Source: Melieria omissa (taxonomy: Eukaryota > Arthropoda > Insecta > Diptera > Ulidiidae). Taken from it: a stretch of 64,000 bases of DNA. Location of the stretch: the NCBI GenBank assembly GCA_963971225.1, contig OZ020269.1, positions 42,243,264 to 42,307,263 on the forward strand. The letters run 5' to 3'. Made by a program: the position numbers and the translations under genes. Position 1 is the stretch's first letter. Each line of letters opens with the position of its first letter. Below the pieces are notes generated by a model. The model did no database searches and was not told the origin of the DNA. It worked only from the letters and a program-made list of their open reading frames with translations. Below are positions 22,191-33,489 of this stretch, piece by piece.

Positions 22191-23050
22191 CAGTGCGTTT
22201 TAAAATAAAGTGTTGCTAATAAAACTCACAAAGGAAGGTATAGTAATGAATTATATATATTTTCTGAAAGGCTGTGCAAATGTCTTTTTCGCATTATTAT
22301 CAATACTTTATCCAGTCTCCGTTGATGTCAATAATAGCTTGACATCTTCTGTTACAATTTTGGCTTAATTTTTTAGCGTAGTCCAAAGAAAATCCTCTCG
22401 AAATCCGTTTTAATGCCAAAATGAGCTGTTTTGTTGTTACTATTCTTTTTCCTCATTAAGGACAAGCATTTTCGATCGGGTTTGCATCTGGACTTTGAGA
22501 TGGCCAATTTAGTGTTTCCACCCGAAATTTTCTCTATCCCATTTCAGACGATTTTCCACATGTTTTCACCCAATAGCGTTTTCGACATGGTACCCGATTT
22601 CAGAGGCCTGCGTCGGATAGTGGCCGTTGGTTGATACTTCGACTCTCTTCTGCGACAATCTTTCCTTCGCTCGCTTCAGGCTAACAGTTGGAGTGTTATC
22701 AAACATCCGGATTATCGCCTTATCCGCTTAAGTGGTTTTCTTCCAGCCTCTCCGTGGCTCGTCGTCAACATTTCCGAACTCTTTAAATCGACTGACCCAC
22801 TTCCTCACAAATGAAACTGATGTGGACGTTTCATTTTTGGACCCTTTGGATGGTTTACCAAAAACACTAACTTTTTTAAATATAGCACTCATTTTTAATT
22901 CTTGATATTTCCGCGAAAACTTGTACCCAACTAAGAAAACAGAAACACACGCGAAAACGGTATTTTAATATAGAAGATAATCTGACATTAAAACCATGGC
23001 AAACTACTACAGTTAAAAGATATGCTCAACACTTCATTTTGAAACGTACT
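22191..23050 (-). mobile_element. Internally deleted Tc1-like element
   Basis: Inverted ends CAGTGCGTTTTAAAATAAAG (left) and the complement of CTTCATTTTGAAACGTACT (right) match at most positions. TA precedes the left end. The right end abuts the gypsy B LTR remnant at 23053 and its TA is lost, pointing to a deletion at that junction. Confidence 0.72.
22300..22892 (-). pseudogene. Tc1-like transposase relic
   Basis: Starts at ATG 22892 (MSAIFKKVSVFGKPSKGSKN). It continues with a helix-turn-helix region, VRKWVSRFKEFGNVDDEPRR. Stops and frameshifts follow, and the catalytic centre is deleted. The end RRCQAIIDINGDWIKY with TGA at 22300-22302 is typical for the family. Not functional. Confidence 0.78.
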
Positions 23051-23104
23051 AGAGAGAGTTTATTTTTTGGAGGTCTTTATTGCTTCAATTCCAGATTAAG
23101 ACTG

Positions 23105-23348
23105 TGTTTAATCGAGCGCGGCGGAGCGGTGGGAATAAATAGACGGGGGTTTCGGGGTATGGTGTTTCGATCTTTATTGCGTCGCGTTCGAATGACGAGT
23201 GTACAGAGAATACAATGAACATTAAACGAGACGAACGGCCGAAGCCGGGGAGCAGAAAATAGGGGGAAACATGAGTACAAAAGGACAAGGAAAGGAAGGG
23301 ATTAGAGGTGGGATCGACAGATCACTAGAAACAGCACTCATTTAGCCA
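23105..23348 (-). repeat. BEL 3' LTR (244 bp)
   Basis: Begins, on the - strand, TGGCTAAATGAGTGCTG at 23348 and ends TTAAACA at 23105. 23184-23348 is repeated at 26782-26946. Confidence 0.82.
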
Positions 23349-23940
23349 TCGCGGCCGCCATTGCATATTGCAATTTATTAAAGTTGCGAAGAGTTGGCGA
23401 TGAACTGCGGCGGACGGCTGCAGGATGGGCTGACGGCTGAGGAGTTGTCGTCGATCCTTGATGATGAAACCCTGGAGAGTGCGTTGAGAGCCTCTTGCTG
23501 CCATGCGGGATAAACTTGAAGGCAGCTGCTGCGATGGTCGGCTAGCGTACGATCTGCAAAGGAGGTAGATGTCAGATGATTGGAAATTACAGTATTGAGG
23601 CTGACATCGTGGGAATGAGAAAACGTGGCTGAGCTGCGGGGTTCGCTTAAGCTAGAGCCAAGGGAATATGAAAAGATACATATTTTTACACATTTGCACA
23701 TTTTTGGCTGTATTGCCATTTCTTTTCTTTAGGGAGAATGAGAATTTCGAGAGGGTTATGAGGAATTATTTTGCACGTTATAATAAATATGTTTGTAGGG
23801 CTCGAGAGAAGCAGGAGAACCGAGCGAGAATGTCGGTTTGCTTTTCGAGAGGGTGGTGGCAGTCCGGAATTGGAACTGTCTGAGCATGAGAACTACTGGA
23901 GCCTTTCCACCAGAGAATGAGATCTTATAGATCTTGGAGT

Positions 23941-25570
23941 TTATACCCGATCAGTCCGCCGTCTGCGGGATTTGCAGCGTTTGGAGCAAGTCGCACTGGA
24001 GTGACGACTGTCCTCTTTTTGGACCCGAAATGCAATTTCCGTCAGTTGCTGTGAATGTGTAGAACGAGTGGCGTCATGCCAACGCTCTTGTCGAACCCTT
24101 TTGGGAGCCTTCATTGGAGGCGAAAGCCCTCCTGCGGGGTCGAAACGTTTGGCAACTAAGGGGGAAATTTGCCGGTTTGAGCATGAGTTTGCAGGAGTGG
24201 TGGGCTCGAAGTGATTTTCCATTATTTCCTGAGGTGGAAACCCTGCGGGATTGAGGGCGGCAATCACTTGCGAAAGAGCTTCCTTTAGGGCAGGAAGATT
24301 ATTTCGAAGGGCGTGTCCAGTATGCATATGGCGACCTGGTACCTCTGTGGCACATGTCAAATGCGAAGAACGGGGTACTGGACCGCTTAATACCCAACCG
24401 AATACTGTATGCTGAGCAAGTAAGCTGCCACATACATTCCGGTGGATACCTTCGAGCATGATCTGCGGGATGAGATCACTGCCAATCACTATATCAATCT
24501 GCGCTGTCTCGAAGGGATTTGGATCAGCGAGTTCTAGCATGGCGAAATGTTTCATATTGGGAGCGTTTATGTGGGAAGATGGGAGCGAGATTGGGGGACT
24601 GCCAATGTAAAGAAGCATGTATGATTGGCATTTTGCACAATCTGACCGCCCATGCCCGAGATTTGGAAGGGGGATTTCTCGATTGGCAATTTGAGGCGTT
24701 TCTGGACCTTCGAGGAAATGAAGGTACGCTGAGAGGCTTGGTCGATCAACGCTCGAACTTTAAACAACTTTCCTGCGTGCTCAATTGACACCAGTGCCGT
24801 AGGCAGAAGGGATTGGGTGCCATTATTGGAGTGGAGGGCTTGTACTTTGGGCGTACTTTGCCTGGAAGATGTGCGGGGTTGCGCATCCGAAAGGGGGGAA
24901 TGAGTAACGGAGTTGTTATGCGATCGTTTTGGAGCTGTTGCGACCTGTGGAGTGGTCGAATGTGACCAGTTAGGAGTATGCGAGGGTTGCGCATTGCCTT
25001 TAGGGAAATGAAGCATGGAATGGTGCTTCACCTGGCAATATACGCACGTAAAATTGCTTGTACAATTTTTAGTGAGATGTGATGTAGCAAGACAATTCAC
25101 GCAAAGATTGTGCTTCTTAACGTATTTAAGTCGACTCTGGGGGGTGAGTCTTTTGATGCTCTGGCAAGTCCGTATGGGATGATTTGCGTTGCAGAGTTTG
25201 CACGCGAAGTCCCTTTTCACTTGAGTGTGATAATTTAGGGATTTGTGTGGCCGATTTGGGAGGACATTGGAAGTCGAAGGTTGAGACGGTTTCGGCTTAG
25301 AAGGGCGAATACTTTGCAACCGTTCAAGTACCTCATATCTGCCGGTCAGGAACTCATCCATTTGCGACCAGGGTGGCAGATCCTTCCGGGATGTCAATGA
25401 TTGCTCCCATAGAGCGAGTGTTTCTTGGGGCAATTTTGTAGAGCATATATAAACGAGTAGCGGATCCCAATTGTCTGTATCTACGGCCTGGGAATTTAGT
25501 ATTGAAAGACAATTGTTTATAGTGTTTTGGATCCGCTGTAGCGCCTCACTATTTTCAGTGTGGGCAGGAG
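23941..25570 (-). pseudogene. BEL gag-protease relic
   Basis: Reads from about 25570 down. ALQRIQNTINNCLS, then WDPLLVYICSTKLPQETLAL, a Cys/His-rich nucleocapsid (CKLCNANHPIRTC, HNLCVNCLA, CVYCQVKHH; 25215-25025). Next is the retropepsin-like region (RALIDQASQRTFISSKVQ, about 24730) and its C-terminal part (IDIVIGSDLIPQIM, about 24500; HTVFGWVLSGP, about 24400). The active-site triplet reads DQA instead of the usual D-T/S-G. A frameshift lies within 24567-24618. The 5' end of gag is missing and no polymerase follows. Confidence 0.85.
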
Positions 25571-26781
25571 CGATATTTAAAAGGGAAATATATATGTATG
25601 GGTAATAAATATAAATGTGAATATGGGAATTGAGAATGTATGTAAAATTATTATAATATAAATATAAATTAAATGTGTAGTCAAATGTGTATGAAAATAT
25701 GTTTTTATTTGTGAAAAAGTGATAATTTTTTTTTTATGTGATCACGTGAATTCGTGTGTATATTTTTGTGTATAAGTATATATTTGAATATATATATATG
25801 TATGTGTATGTAATTACTTTTGTTAAATGGAAAATATGTATGTGTATGAGTATAAATTTGTGTGAAAATATGTAATATGTGTTTATAAATGTATTTTTGT
25901 ATTTATATATATGTGTATGAATATGTGTATGTGATTATTTGTATTAGTGTAAGTAACGTGTCAAGATTATTTTGTGTATCAGCAATTTCTGTGTGCGAGT
26001 GGGGATGTTTGTCCCACTGTATGCACTTTGGATGGCAGCGAATGTGCAGAGTATGAGTATATGCAGAAAAATGAGTATGCTGCAAAAAAGGAGTACCTCG
26101 TCCCACTGTGCTTGTGTTTATTTACTTCTGCTAGCAAGAGTGGGGAAATGCTTAGGCAGAAATATGTGTATGTAATTGCACTTGGTGGCAGCAGCGGGAG
26201 TGCTTGCTGCTTGTGCGTGCGTATATCGCACAAAGCGAAACGCGAAAATATACACAGGTGGGAGAGCGCGAGATCAACAGCTGGAGTGGTCGCTGCTGAT
26301 CTGCGATATGCACAAAACGAAATGCGGGGAATGTGTGCAAATTGGAGAAATTTGTGGGAAGCAGGCTGCAGCGCAAAAAGGGAATGTGCAAACAAATAGC
26401 GCAAAATTATGCGCAGCAGCGGGATTGCCTACTGCAATTAGTTAACAGTGGGGGGGTACCAGTATATAATTTTTTGACTGGATTTTTGGGAATGGGGATA
26501 TATATTTTAAAAAAATATATGTTATTGTTAGTGTATGTGTATGTAGTGTGTTAATTTTTTATAAAAATGTTTTGGGCTTATCTTAGTGGGCCCAGTGCCC
26601 GAGAATGGGAATCTCCTCTGCAGCTGTGTGTGCGCTACTGTGATGTGCTAAGTTGTTTGCTGTTGTTTGTTTTTGTCCGCTGTTTGTGCTGTTGTTGCTG
26701 CCCTTTTTGTCTGCTTTGTGTGGTGCTGTGTGTTGTGTTGTTGGCTGTTTGCCGTTGTTGGCTGCCCTCTTCGTCTGCGTT
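25571..26781. repeat. Low-complexity insert within the BEL element
   Basis: 25571-25960 is AT-rich with TATG/TGTA repeats. 26600-26781 is GT-rich with many GTTGTTG and CTGTTTG runs. Long frames here on both strands are compositional. It separates gag from the shortened 5' LTR, and no primer-binding site was found. Confidence 0.5.
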
Positions 26782-26946
26782 GCGTTCGAATGACGAGTGT
26801 ACAGAGAATACAATGAACATTAAACGAGACGAACGGCCGAAGCCGGGGAGCAGAAAATAGGGGGAAACATGAGTACAAAAGGACAAGGAAAGGAAGGGAT
26901 TAGAGGTGGGATCGACAGATCACTAGAAACAGCACTCATTTAGCCA
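26782..26946 (-). repeat. BEL 5' LTR, partial (165 bp)
   Basis: Matches 23184-23348 across its length. The inner 79 bp of the LTR (R/U5 side) are missing and replaced by GT-rich sequence, so a copy like this could not prime normal reverse transcription. Confidence 0.8.
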
Positions 26947-27072
26947 GACTGACATAACTTATGCTTACAGCTAAGAGGCAACCTCGCGCTCGCTTATCGT
27001 AATGCGAGCCGTAGCGATTGCGCAACTGTTAATTCGCGTTAATTGTGCCGGTGCATCGGCTTGTGCCGGTGC

Positions 27073-28824
27073 CAGTGCTGCCGAACGTACTACTATAGTA
27101 GTATTTTACTACTATTTCGTCATTTGTACTACCCACAGGCCGATTATACTAATATTTTCTGAAATATAAGTGTTCAAGCAAAAACAAAAATTACGATATA
27201 AAAGTTATGTTTTGCTTGATGTTAAAAAACAATTTGCCGAACACATAAAATGGTCCTTTCGCTTCCACTTTGGGCCTTTTTTGGGAAAATTTTTGTACAA
27301 AAACTTTTAGTTGAGTGGCAACCGTAATTCTAAGTAACGCTATTAGAAGAGAATATACAAACATGTTACCGAACTGAACATTGCCGAAGGACGAATTTTA
27401 AACCAACGATGCCGTTCTTAACAATAACAAGAATATAATAATAAATAATGTACGACATTGACTTTAAAAGTCGTATTTGCCGTTTTTTATTTCTAACCAA
27501 ATATCCTTGGTTTGTAAGCAACTCTATCACATGTGTGTCAAGGTGACAATTACATCTTTTTAACCGCGTTGCCAAATGCTGTTCGTACAATACTTCACAG
27601 GACTGTAATTATATGATATAAGCTTTTGATAAAGTGTTTAACTTTGAAAACAGCGCAACGGATGCGATACCCAAAAATGAACAACATGAAATAATAGAGT
27701 AATATTACTGTGTTTAAATACAAAATAACTCAATAACTTTGCATATTCTTGTAGGAATCTTTTAAAATTTGATAAAGACAATAAAGTGGTTGTTGGGACG
27801 TCGACAACTCAGAAAAAATTAAACTGAGCTGAAACGTGTAATTCGCAATCATTGGAATATATGCTGATAAAAGTGTATAAAATCGTTCGATTTCTCTTGG
27901 GATTGGCATTTTTATTCAACCAGTGCAAATTAGGGCCAAATCCCGCTGGATTATTAATCATACAAATTAATTTTTAAATTTAAAGTATGCTCAAAAATGT
28001 GCCATTTTTAAGAAAATATAAATAAAAAATATTGTTCGTTGTGTTTCGTTTTTTTTATGTTGATTCGTTTCTCTTGTTTGTTTGCTTGAAAGGCTAAAAG
28101 TAATATTCGAACGATATTTGATATTAATAAAAAATTTTAATAACACATAACACATATTTTAAAACCCGACTACCAAAAAACCTTTAAAAACAAATTACAG
28201 TATATTTTTCTTAATTTTTTATATAAAAATATCTTCGAAATGGGGCTTTTAGAGTATATCCGTAGACAAATAGTTATAAATTAGGTTGAATTAGGCGAGA
28301 ACTTGTACGTATTATAGATATGCAAATATAAAGCTACTATATTGTTGAAATGATCTTGCCAGTTCTTACCCTATTTGAGCAAAATGTCAGCAATATTTAA
28401 TTCCACTATTATATAAAGTACATTTTGATTAAGATTAAGTATATTATCAAAGCATTATAAATTTTTTTCGTAGAAGTCCATCGAACAAGAAGTATTATTA
28501 AATATGTGTTCAAAAACAATTATCGCTTAGGATTTAAGCGATTATTGCTTTGCCACCAAACAAATTACTATTAGTATATAATAAAAACATATAAAAGTTT
28601 GTTTATATGCATTTTTGTTACTGAATTACATTGTTTCTTTCACTTTTTTATAAATCAAATTGTTAATGTGTTTTGAAACTTAGTATTTGATTTGGGTAGT
28701 TGATGAATCCTTGCGATTTTTTACACTGTAAAGAAAATGTGCATGTGTACTACTCAAAGTCCATAAATACTACCCAAAAATCATAACATGTACTACTGAA
28801 ACAAAATTGAAAACGGCAGCACTG
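27073..28824. mobile_element. Non-autonomous hAT element, 1,752 bp
   Basis: Terminal inverted repeats CAGTGCTGCCG and an exact 8-bp duplication GCCGGTGC (27065-27072 and 28825-28832), the hAT signature. The sister LTR at 31699-32261 shows the uninterrupted site. Subterminal regions repeat TACTACY several times on each side, as transposase-binding motifs do in hAT elements. The AT-rich interior carries no transposase frame. Confidence 0.9.
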
Positions 28825-29204
28825 GCCGGTGCAACGGTAAGCGTTCTGTGGCGATACCAGGTAGCCAGACGCAACGTCAGCGGTATTTGCTAGCGACGGA
28901 AATCTGTTGCAATAGCAACGGGCGGTTAAAAATTGGGTTTTACTTTTACCAGGAATTGAACGAATTCGGCCGCGCGTGTTAAGTCTAACGCTACGTCAGC
29001 GGTGCTCGGTAGCAGCGGCGATCCGTTGCAATAGCAAAGGTAAATTGCTGGGTCAATCTGGTGGTAGGGCAAATTGCTGAGCCAAACTGATGGTAAGGCA
29101 AATTGCTGTGCCGCATCAGCGACGGAGGGGAAATACTGCGACATGTTGGGTCGCAGCTTTGCCTGTGTTAACTCTTCCCCCTTTAAAACGATTGTCCTCA
29201 ATCG

Positions 29205-31170
29205 TTAAAAATATGGTAAGTTGTTATTTGTTAAGGGTGGTAGGTTTGGTGGAGCTGTCTGGCTGGTCAAGCTTTTCACGATTGCTACTGTGGGGGTTGA
29301 GGGTTGTAGCACTACTTTGGTGCTATTCTTACAGCAAAATTTTAGTGCAGTCAGACAGCCGACGAACAATATTGCGGATGAAATAGTGAGGTACTTATTC
29401 ATTGTTGATTCTGACCTTAGGAAATTGATTTTGTTGGTGTTGTTGAGGTGGAGTTTGTTTAATTGCTCCCATGACAGTAAGTTGAGGAATCCTTCTTCCG
29501 CGGGAGTCATTTGCACTATTGGAGGATTAACTTCCAGGAAGGATGCCTCCAGGTTTTTGTAGGTCTTGTTGCCAATATTTAGGGTAGAATTATAAAATGT
29601 AATGAACAGTTTTCCCCCGATTGTTTGGTTATTGACTCGGCCTTTGAAGTCATTTAACAGGATTACGCCGGGGGAGAGTTCTTTCACCTCTGGCACATGG
29701 TACCCGTGAGTCAGTTGGCGTGATGAATTTACTCCGTCTAGTAGCCTCGGCACGCATGGGTCACCCGATATGTCCCGATATGTAATTGTTCTTTCTTACA
29801 TATCTTCAATCTGTTAACAGTTGCACAATCATTTATGACACCAAATGTTGTTTTCGTATTTTTTAAAATTTGCTTATATTTTATGTTTACAATTTTGTTG
29901 TTTTTTTTTACTGGTTTGACAGTTATGCTAGTGTAACTTTCCTTACTCGTGAGTGGAAGTTGAATAACGTATAATAGTGTAACGATAAGACAGTCTGTCG
30001 CTGTGCAAAGCAACCCTGTCGCTACGCGCCGTGCTATAATTCAATCTGACGGCCGCGATAATAATGGAAACTTTTAGTCCAACCTGGCAATGATGGCCGC
30101 GATAATGGAAACTTTTATTCCAATCTGGCAATGATGGCGCGCGATCAGCATGGAAACCTTTAGTCCACTCTGGAATGTGCGAGAACGATATGCGCGATAA
30201 CCGGACAGGTATAAAAGGCAGCCGGGTACGGCGCAGCGAGTCAGTCTGATTTTGACTAGTAAAGGTGCCACACGGAGTAATTAAGAAAATAATTAAGTTT
30301 AAAGACAGTGAAGTGTAAATCTGTGAAACAAAGTGATTGTTGGTTTTTATTGACTGCGTTTGGATAATTAAAGTTGTTTTATTTTCAAATTGCACAATCC
30401 AGTGATACGTATCAGCCCACTAGAACTAGTATTCGTAACAATAGAGTCATGTCTCCATATAAAATTTTAATGTTAGCATATTCGAGGACCTCCTCATCGG
30501 ATGTAAACAACATATTCTCTTCCTTCAATTTACTTAATGCTAGTTCTATTTCCTTTTGTTTAGCAACATAGAAGTGATTATGTTATATTTTGCCCATTAA
30601 ATGGCATATTTAATGTTTATTAATTCCTCTTTCACCAGTCTTAGCCTTGTTTGAATGTCTAACATTACTTCGTTTACAATATTGCTGTATATTCTTATAG
30701 CATTACTTATATTGTTAGTTATCCTAGTTAACTTATTATTTTCGCCATTAGTGCTTTATTTATAACAACCTGCTTATTGTTGTTATCGATGGTCTCATTT
30801 AAAATATTTCTGACCAACTCGAAATCATCGTGGTCCGGCGATGTATTTCCATGCTGTTCCTAATACATTCAAAGCTCTTTTCTTCCTTGGCTGGTTGTTC
30901 GGTTGTATGGCGGAGAGGATTTGGGATGTTTGGGCGATTTCTTGGGTGAGTAATGGGAATAAGGTCTTGGGGATATTCGTACGTGGTCAATAAACGATTC
31001 ATATTGGTTTAGCTTAATAACGTGCACAATTTTGAAGGTGCCGTCCTGCACCTTTCCGACTCCATTGTTAATTGCAATAAGGTGCGAAAGGGTGTTGTTA
31101 AAAATTATCACTTCACCTGCCAGGATGCTGGGAAGGGATGATAGGATTAGAATTATAATTTTACTGCTTA
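29205..31170 (-). pseudogene. Errantivirus-type env relic
   Basis: Envelope-like gene on the - strand. The N-terminal part (about 31160-30900) has a hydrophobic signal-like segment followed by an ordered ectodomain. The C-terminal part (29753-29205) has a membrane-spanning segment at about 29400-29330 and a short Pro-rich cytoplasmic tail, the usual layout of insect gypsy-type envelope proteins. The candidate ATG near 31175 is followed directly by a stop. Several stops lie at 30840-30450, and a solo LTR of element C sits inside (29978-30440). It is non-functional. Confidence 0.75.
29978..30440 (+). repeat. Solo LTR of element C
   Basis: 463 bp, TGTAACG...CGTAACA, flanked by ATAG (29974-29977 and 30441-30444). 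It contains TATAAAAGG at about 30210 and AATTAAAG near the end. It is inserted in the env relic of gypsy B and is therefore younger than it. Confidence 0.92.
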
Positions 31171-31698
31171 GTTTCTACATTTTTTCCGCTACTGCTGGAT
31201 TGCTGCTGCTGCCTTACTGCTGGTGCTGCTGCTGCTGCTGGATTACTCTTGTTGTTCTGTTGCTGTTGCTTTTCTATTGCTACTGCTTCTTTGATGCTGT
31301 TGCTGCCGGATTACTGTTGTTTCTGAATTTTTGTTGGATGATTGGTTCGCGACCTTTGAAGCGTGGAGCGGCTTGCGTTCAACGCGTCCTGTTCACTATT
31401 TACTGGGGCCTTCTTCTCCTTTCTTTGCTTCTTAGTGACTTCGTCGCACTTCTTGAGGGCGTTACTTGTCCTTTTTGCCGCACTACTTAGTGGCGCCAGT
31501 TGTTTTATTCGACGCACTACTTGAGGGCGTTACTTGTCTTTTTGCTGCACTACTTAAGGGCGTTAACTGTTTTATTTGACGCACTACTTGAGGGCGATTT
31601 ATTGCTTTTTTTTGCCGCACTGTTATCCTAGCCACTGCACTACTTAAGGGCACTTTGAGGCAGCATGCGCGATTTTCACTTATATTTGCTCGGGCGCC
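31171..31698 (-). repeat. Leader of gypsy B with tandem repeats
   Basis: On the + strand, five imperfect units of GCACTACTTGAGGGCGTTAC type begin near 31443, 31513, 31547, 31580 and 31637. 31190-31320 is a CTG/TGC-rich low-complexity stretch (CAG/CAA on the element strand). This short leader is all that separates the primer-binding site from env; gag and pol are absent. Confidence 0.65.
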
Positions 31699-31700
31699 AG
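31688..31700 (-). promoter_or_regulatory. Primer-binding site of gypsy B
   Basis: Read on the - strand TGGCGCCCGAGCA, immediately inside the 5' LTR. TGGCGCCC starts match tRNA-Lys-primed elements such as gypsy; the tRNA assignment is inferred. Confidence 0.65.
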
Positions 31701-32261
31701 TTAAGGGAATTAATTCCCAGTGAAACAAGAGTTTATTTTTTGGAGGTCTTTATTGCTTCAATTCCAGATTAAGACTGACTTAACTTATGCTTACAGCTAA
31801 GAGGCAACCTCGCGCTCGCTTATCGTAATGCGAGCCGTAGCGATTGCGCAACTGTTAATTCGCGTTAATTGTGCCGGTGCATCGCCTTGTGCTGGTACAA
31901 CGGTAAGCGTTCTGTGGCGATACCAGGTAGCCAGACGCCACGTCAGCGATATTTGCTAGCGACGGAAATCTGTTGCAATAGCAACGGGCGGTTAAAAATT
32001 GGGTTTCACTTTTACCAGAAATTGAACGAATTCGGCCGCGCGTGTTAAGTCTAACGCTACGTCAGCGGTGCTCGGTAGCAGCGGCGATCCGTTGCAATAG
32101 CAAAGGTAAATTGCTAGGACAAACTGGTGGTAGGGCAAATTGCTGGGCCAAACTGATGGTAAGGCAAATTGCTGGGCGAAACTGATGGTAAGGCAAATTG
32201 CTGTGCCGCATCAGCGACGGAGGGGGAAATGCTGTGATATGCAGGGTCGCCTGTGTTAACT
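31699..32261 (-). repeat. 5' LTR of gypsy B (intact, 563 bp)
   Basis: Uninterrupted copy of the LTR that is split in three at 23053-29173. Shared landmarks are TGGAGGTCTTTATTGCTTC, CAACCTCGCGCTCGCTTATC, GCGATCCGTTGCAATAGC and tandem GGCAAATTGCTG units. It has one more GGCAAATTGCTG unit than the other LTR. Confidence 0.87.
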
Positions 32262-32939
32262 TATATTAGCATGTATGTAAGGGTAGCAATGTGTAGCACG
32301 ATCAAATGTTAACCACCCCGTCACGAGATCTGTCTGTCATTTTCGGCGTTCACATTATACGTATGTATATATGTATGTAAATGTAAGCATCATTTTGAAT
32401 AGCCATAAGCACGATTGCGAACTATGCATTTTCAGAAAGCACTAAAAACCGCGTTTTTCTACTCAGGAAGTACTTATGAGCAAAAAAACAAGGAAATGGT
32501 GGTAGTTGTCCTAATGTTCCGTGTAACATACTAGGAAATCTATTGCAATTCAGTGGCAACCATAAAAAAGCAATTCAATCAAGGGGGATCACGTCAGTTG
32601 TCATTTAATATCCAAACAATGATTTGTTAGCCCAACATTCCAGTGCTATATAGATGTTAAATGAAATATAGTGTTGTGTAACCAGTGTTGTTTAACATAG
32701 TGTTGTTGCAGTTTCAAAAACGAACCTAAACATTTTGTAAGGAAGAATTAGTCTTGGTGTCTTTTAAATAAAATAAGAGCACTAAAAACGCACCAAGCAC
32801 CATAGTACTAAATTTAGTGCGTTAAGTTGGCAACAGTGGCCATAAGCATTGTGTTTCAAATCGATTATTCATTATTAAAGTGAGTGTCGAAGAAGACCGA
32901 CGTGTTTTATTAATTTCTTGTGCTGTTAAAGGTATCTTG
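32262..32939. other. Intron sequence, nothing assigned
   Basis: No frame of note. AGCCATAAGCA (32401) and GGCCATAAGCA (32839) could be target duplications of an unknown 430-bp insertion, but no terminal repeats support this. Confidence 0.3.
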
Positions 32940-33489
32940 GTACGTGTGGTGAAAAGCATCACCACGACCCGTGCACCAAGCTGCCAATCTTTTCAGATCT
33001 GCCTGTAGAGTACCGCTAATCACATCAAGACACATCCCCGATGCGTATGTCTATTCGTATGTTGTTAAAGGCCCCTTTAATATCCATGAAGGCCGTCAGT
33101 GTGTATTCTTTATGTTCTATGGATCTTTCCACCGTCCTTATTACCTCATGGAGTGCTCTTTCCGTAGACTTCCCCTTTAGGTATGCATGTTGAGCGTCAG
33201 AAAACTAGCTTTCCACCACATTCCCGACATGCAGGTGAAGCAGCCAATCGAAGGTTTTAAGTACAAAGGATGTTAGACTTATCGTCCGATAATCCTTGGC
33301 AGACTCGTGTCCCCTTTTTCCCACCAGTATAAAGACGACTCTGACACTTCTCCAACTAGAATTGTTATACATGCTCTGAATATAGCCACGAGTCAAGCAA
33401 TTATCCACTCCTGCGCAGCATGTAGTATCATAGGTATAATGCCATCCGGTCCAGCTGATTTATAGACTGAAAAACTTTTGACTGTCCAA

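Larger units (their letters stand above)
23105..26946 (-). mobile_element. BEL/Pao element inserted in the gypsy B LTR
   Basis: 3.84 kb flanked by GACTG on both sides (23100-23104 and 26947-26951); 5-bp duplications suit BEL/Pao. LTR ends on the - strand are TGGCTAAATG...GATTAAACA. The left (3') LTR, 23105-23348, is 244 bp. The right (5') LTR matches it only over 165 bp (26782-26946). It encodes Gag and a retropepsin-like region but no reverse transcriptase, so it is non-autonomous. Confidence 0.85.
23053..32261 (-). mobile_element. Gypsy-type element 'B' (errantivirus-like), env only, with three nested insertions
   Basis: Read on the - strand: 5' LTR 32261-31699, primer-binding site, leader, env, polypurine tract AAAGGGGGAAG ending at 29174, 3' LTR 29173-23053. 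LTR ends are AGTTAAC...TTAACT, typical of gypsy relatives. The 3' LTR is broken by a BEL (23105-26946) and a hAT element (27073-28824), and env by a solo LTR of C (29978-30440). About 30 bp of the outer 3' LTR end are lost next to the Tc1 relic. gag and pol are absent. TATA follows the right end at 32262 as the probable target duplication; its partner is lost. Confidence 0.85.

Noticed and set aside
25974..26404. Two overlapping 141-codon frames on opposite strands
   Set aside because: They lie in GT/TATG-rich low-complexity sequence inside the BEL element; there is no domain, and frames open on both strands reflect composition.
26567..26860. Cys- and Leu-rich 97-codon frame
   Set aside because: Arises from TG repeats running into the BEL LTR; no homology pattern.
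31032..31490. 152-codon Leu/Cys-rich frame resembling a membrane protein
   Set aside because: It is the antisense of the gypsy B leader and env start; the leucines come from CTG/TTG repeats.
31443..31660. CRISPR-like array of short repeats
   Set aside because: The units are imperfect tandem repeats in a retrotransposon leader in a fly-like genome; there are no constant spacers or cas genes.
32680..32837. CAGTGTTG...CAACAGTG as hAT terminal repeats
   Set aside because: The right end reads CAGTG rather than CACTG, so the ends are direct rather than inverted, and no 8-bp duplication is present.
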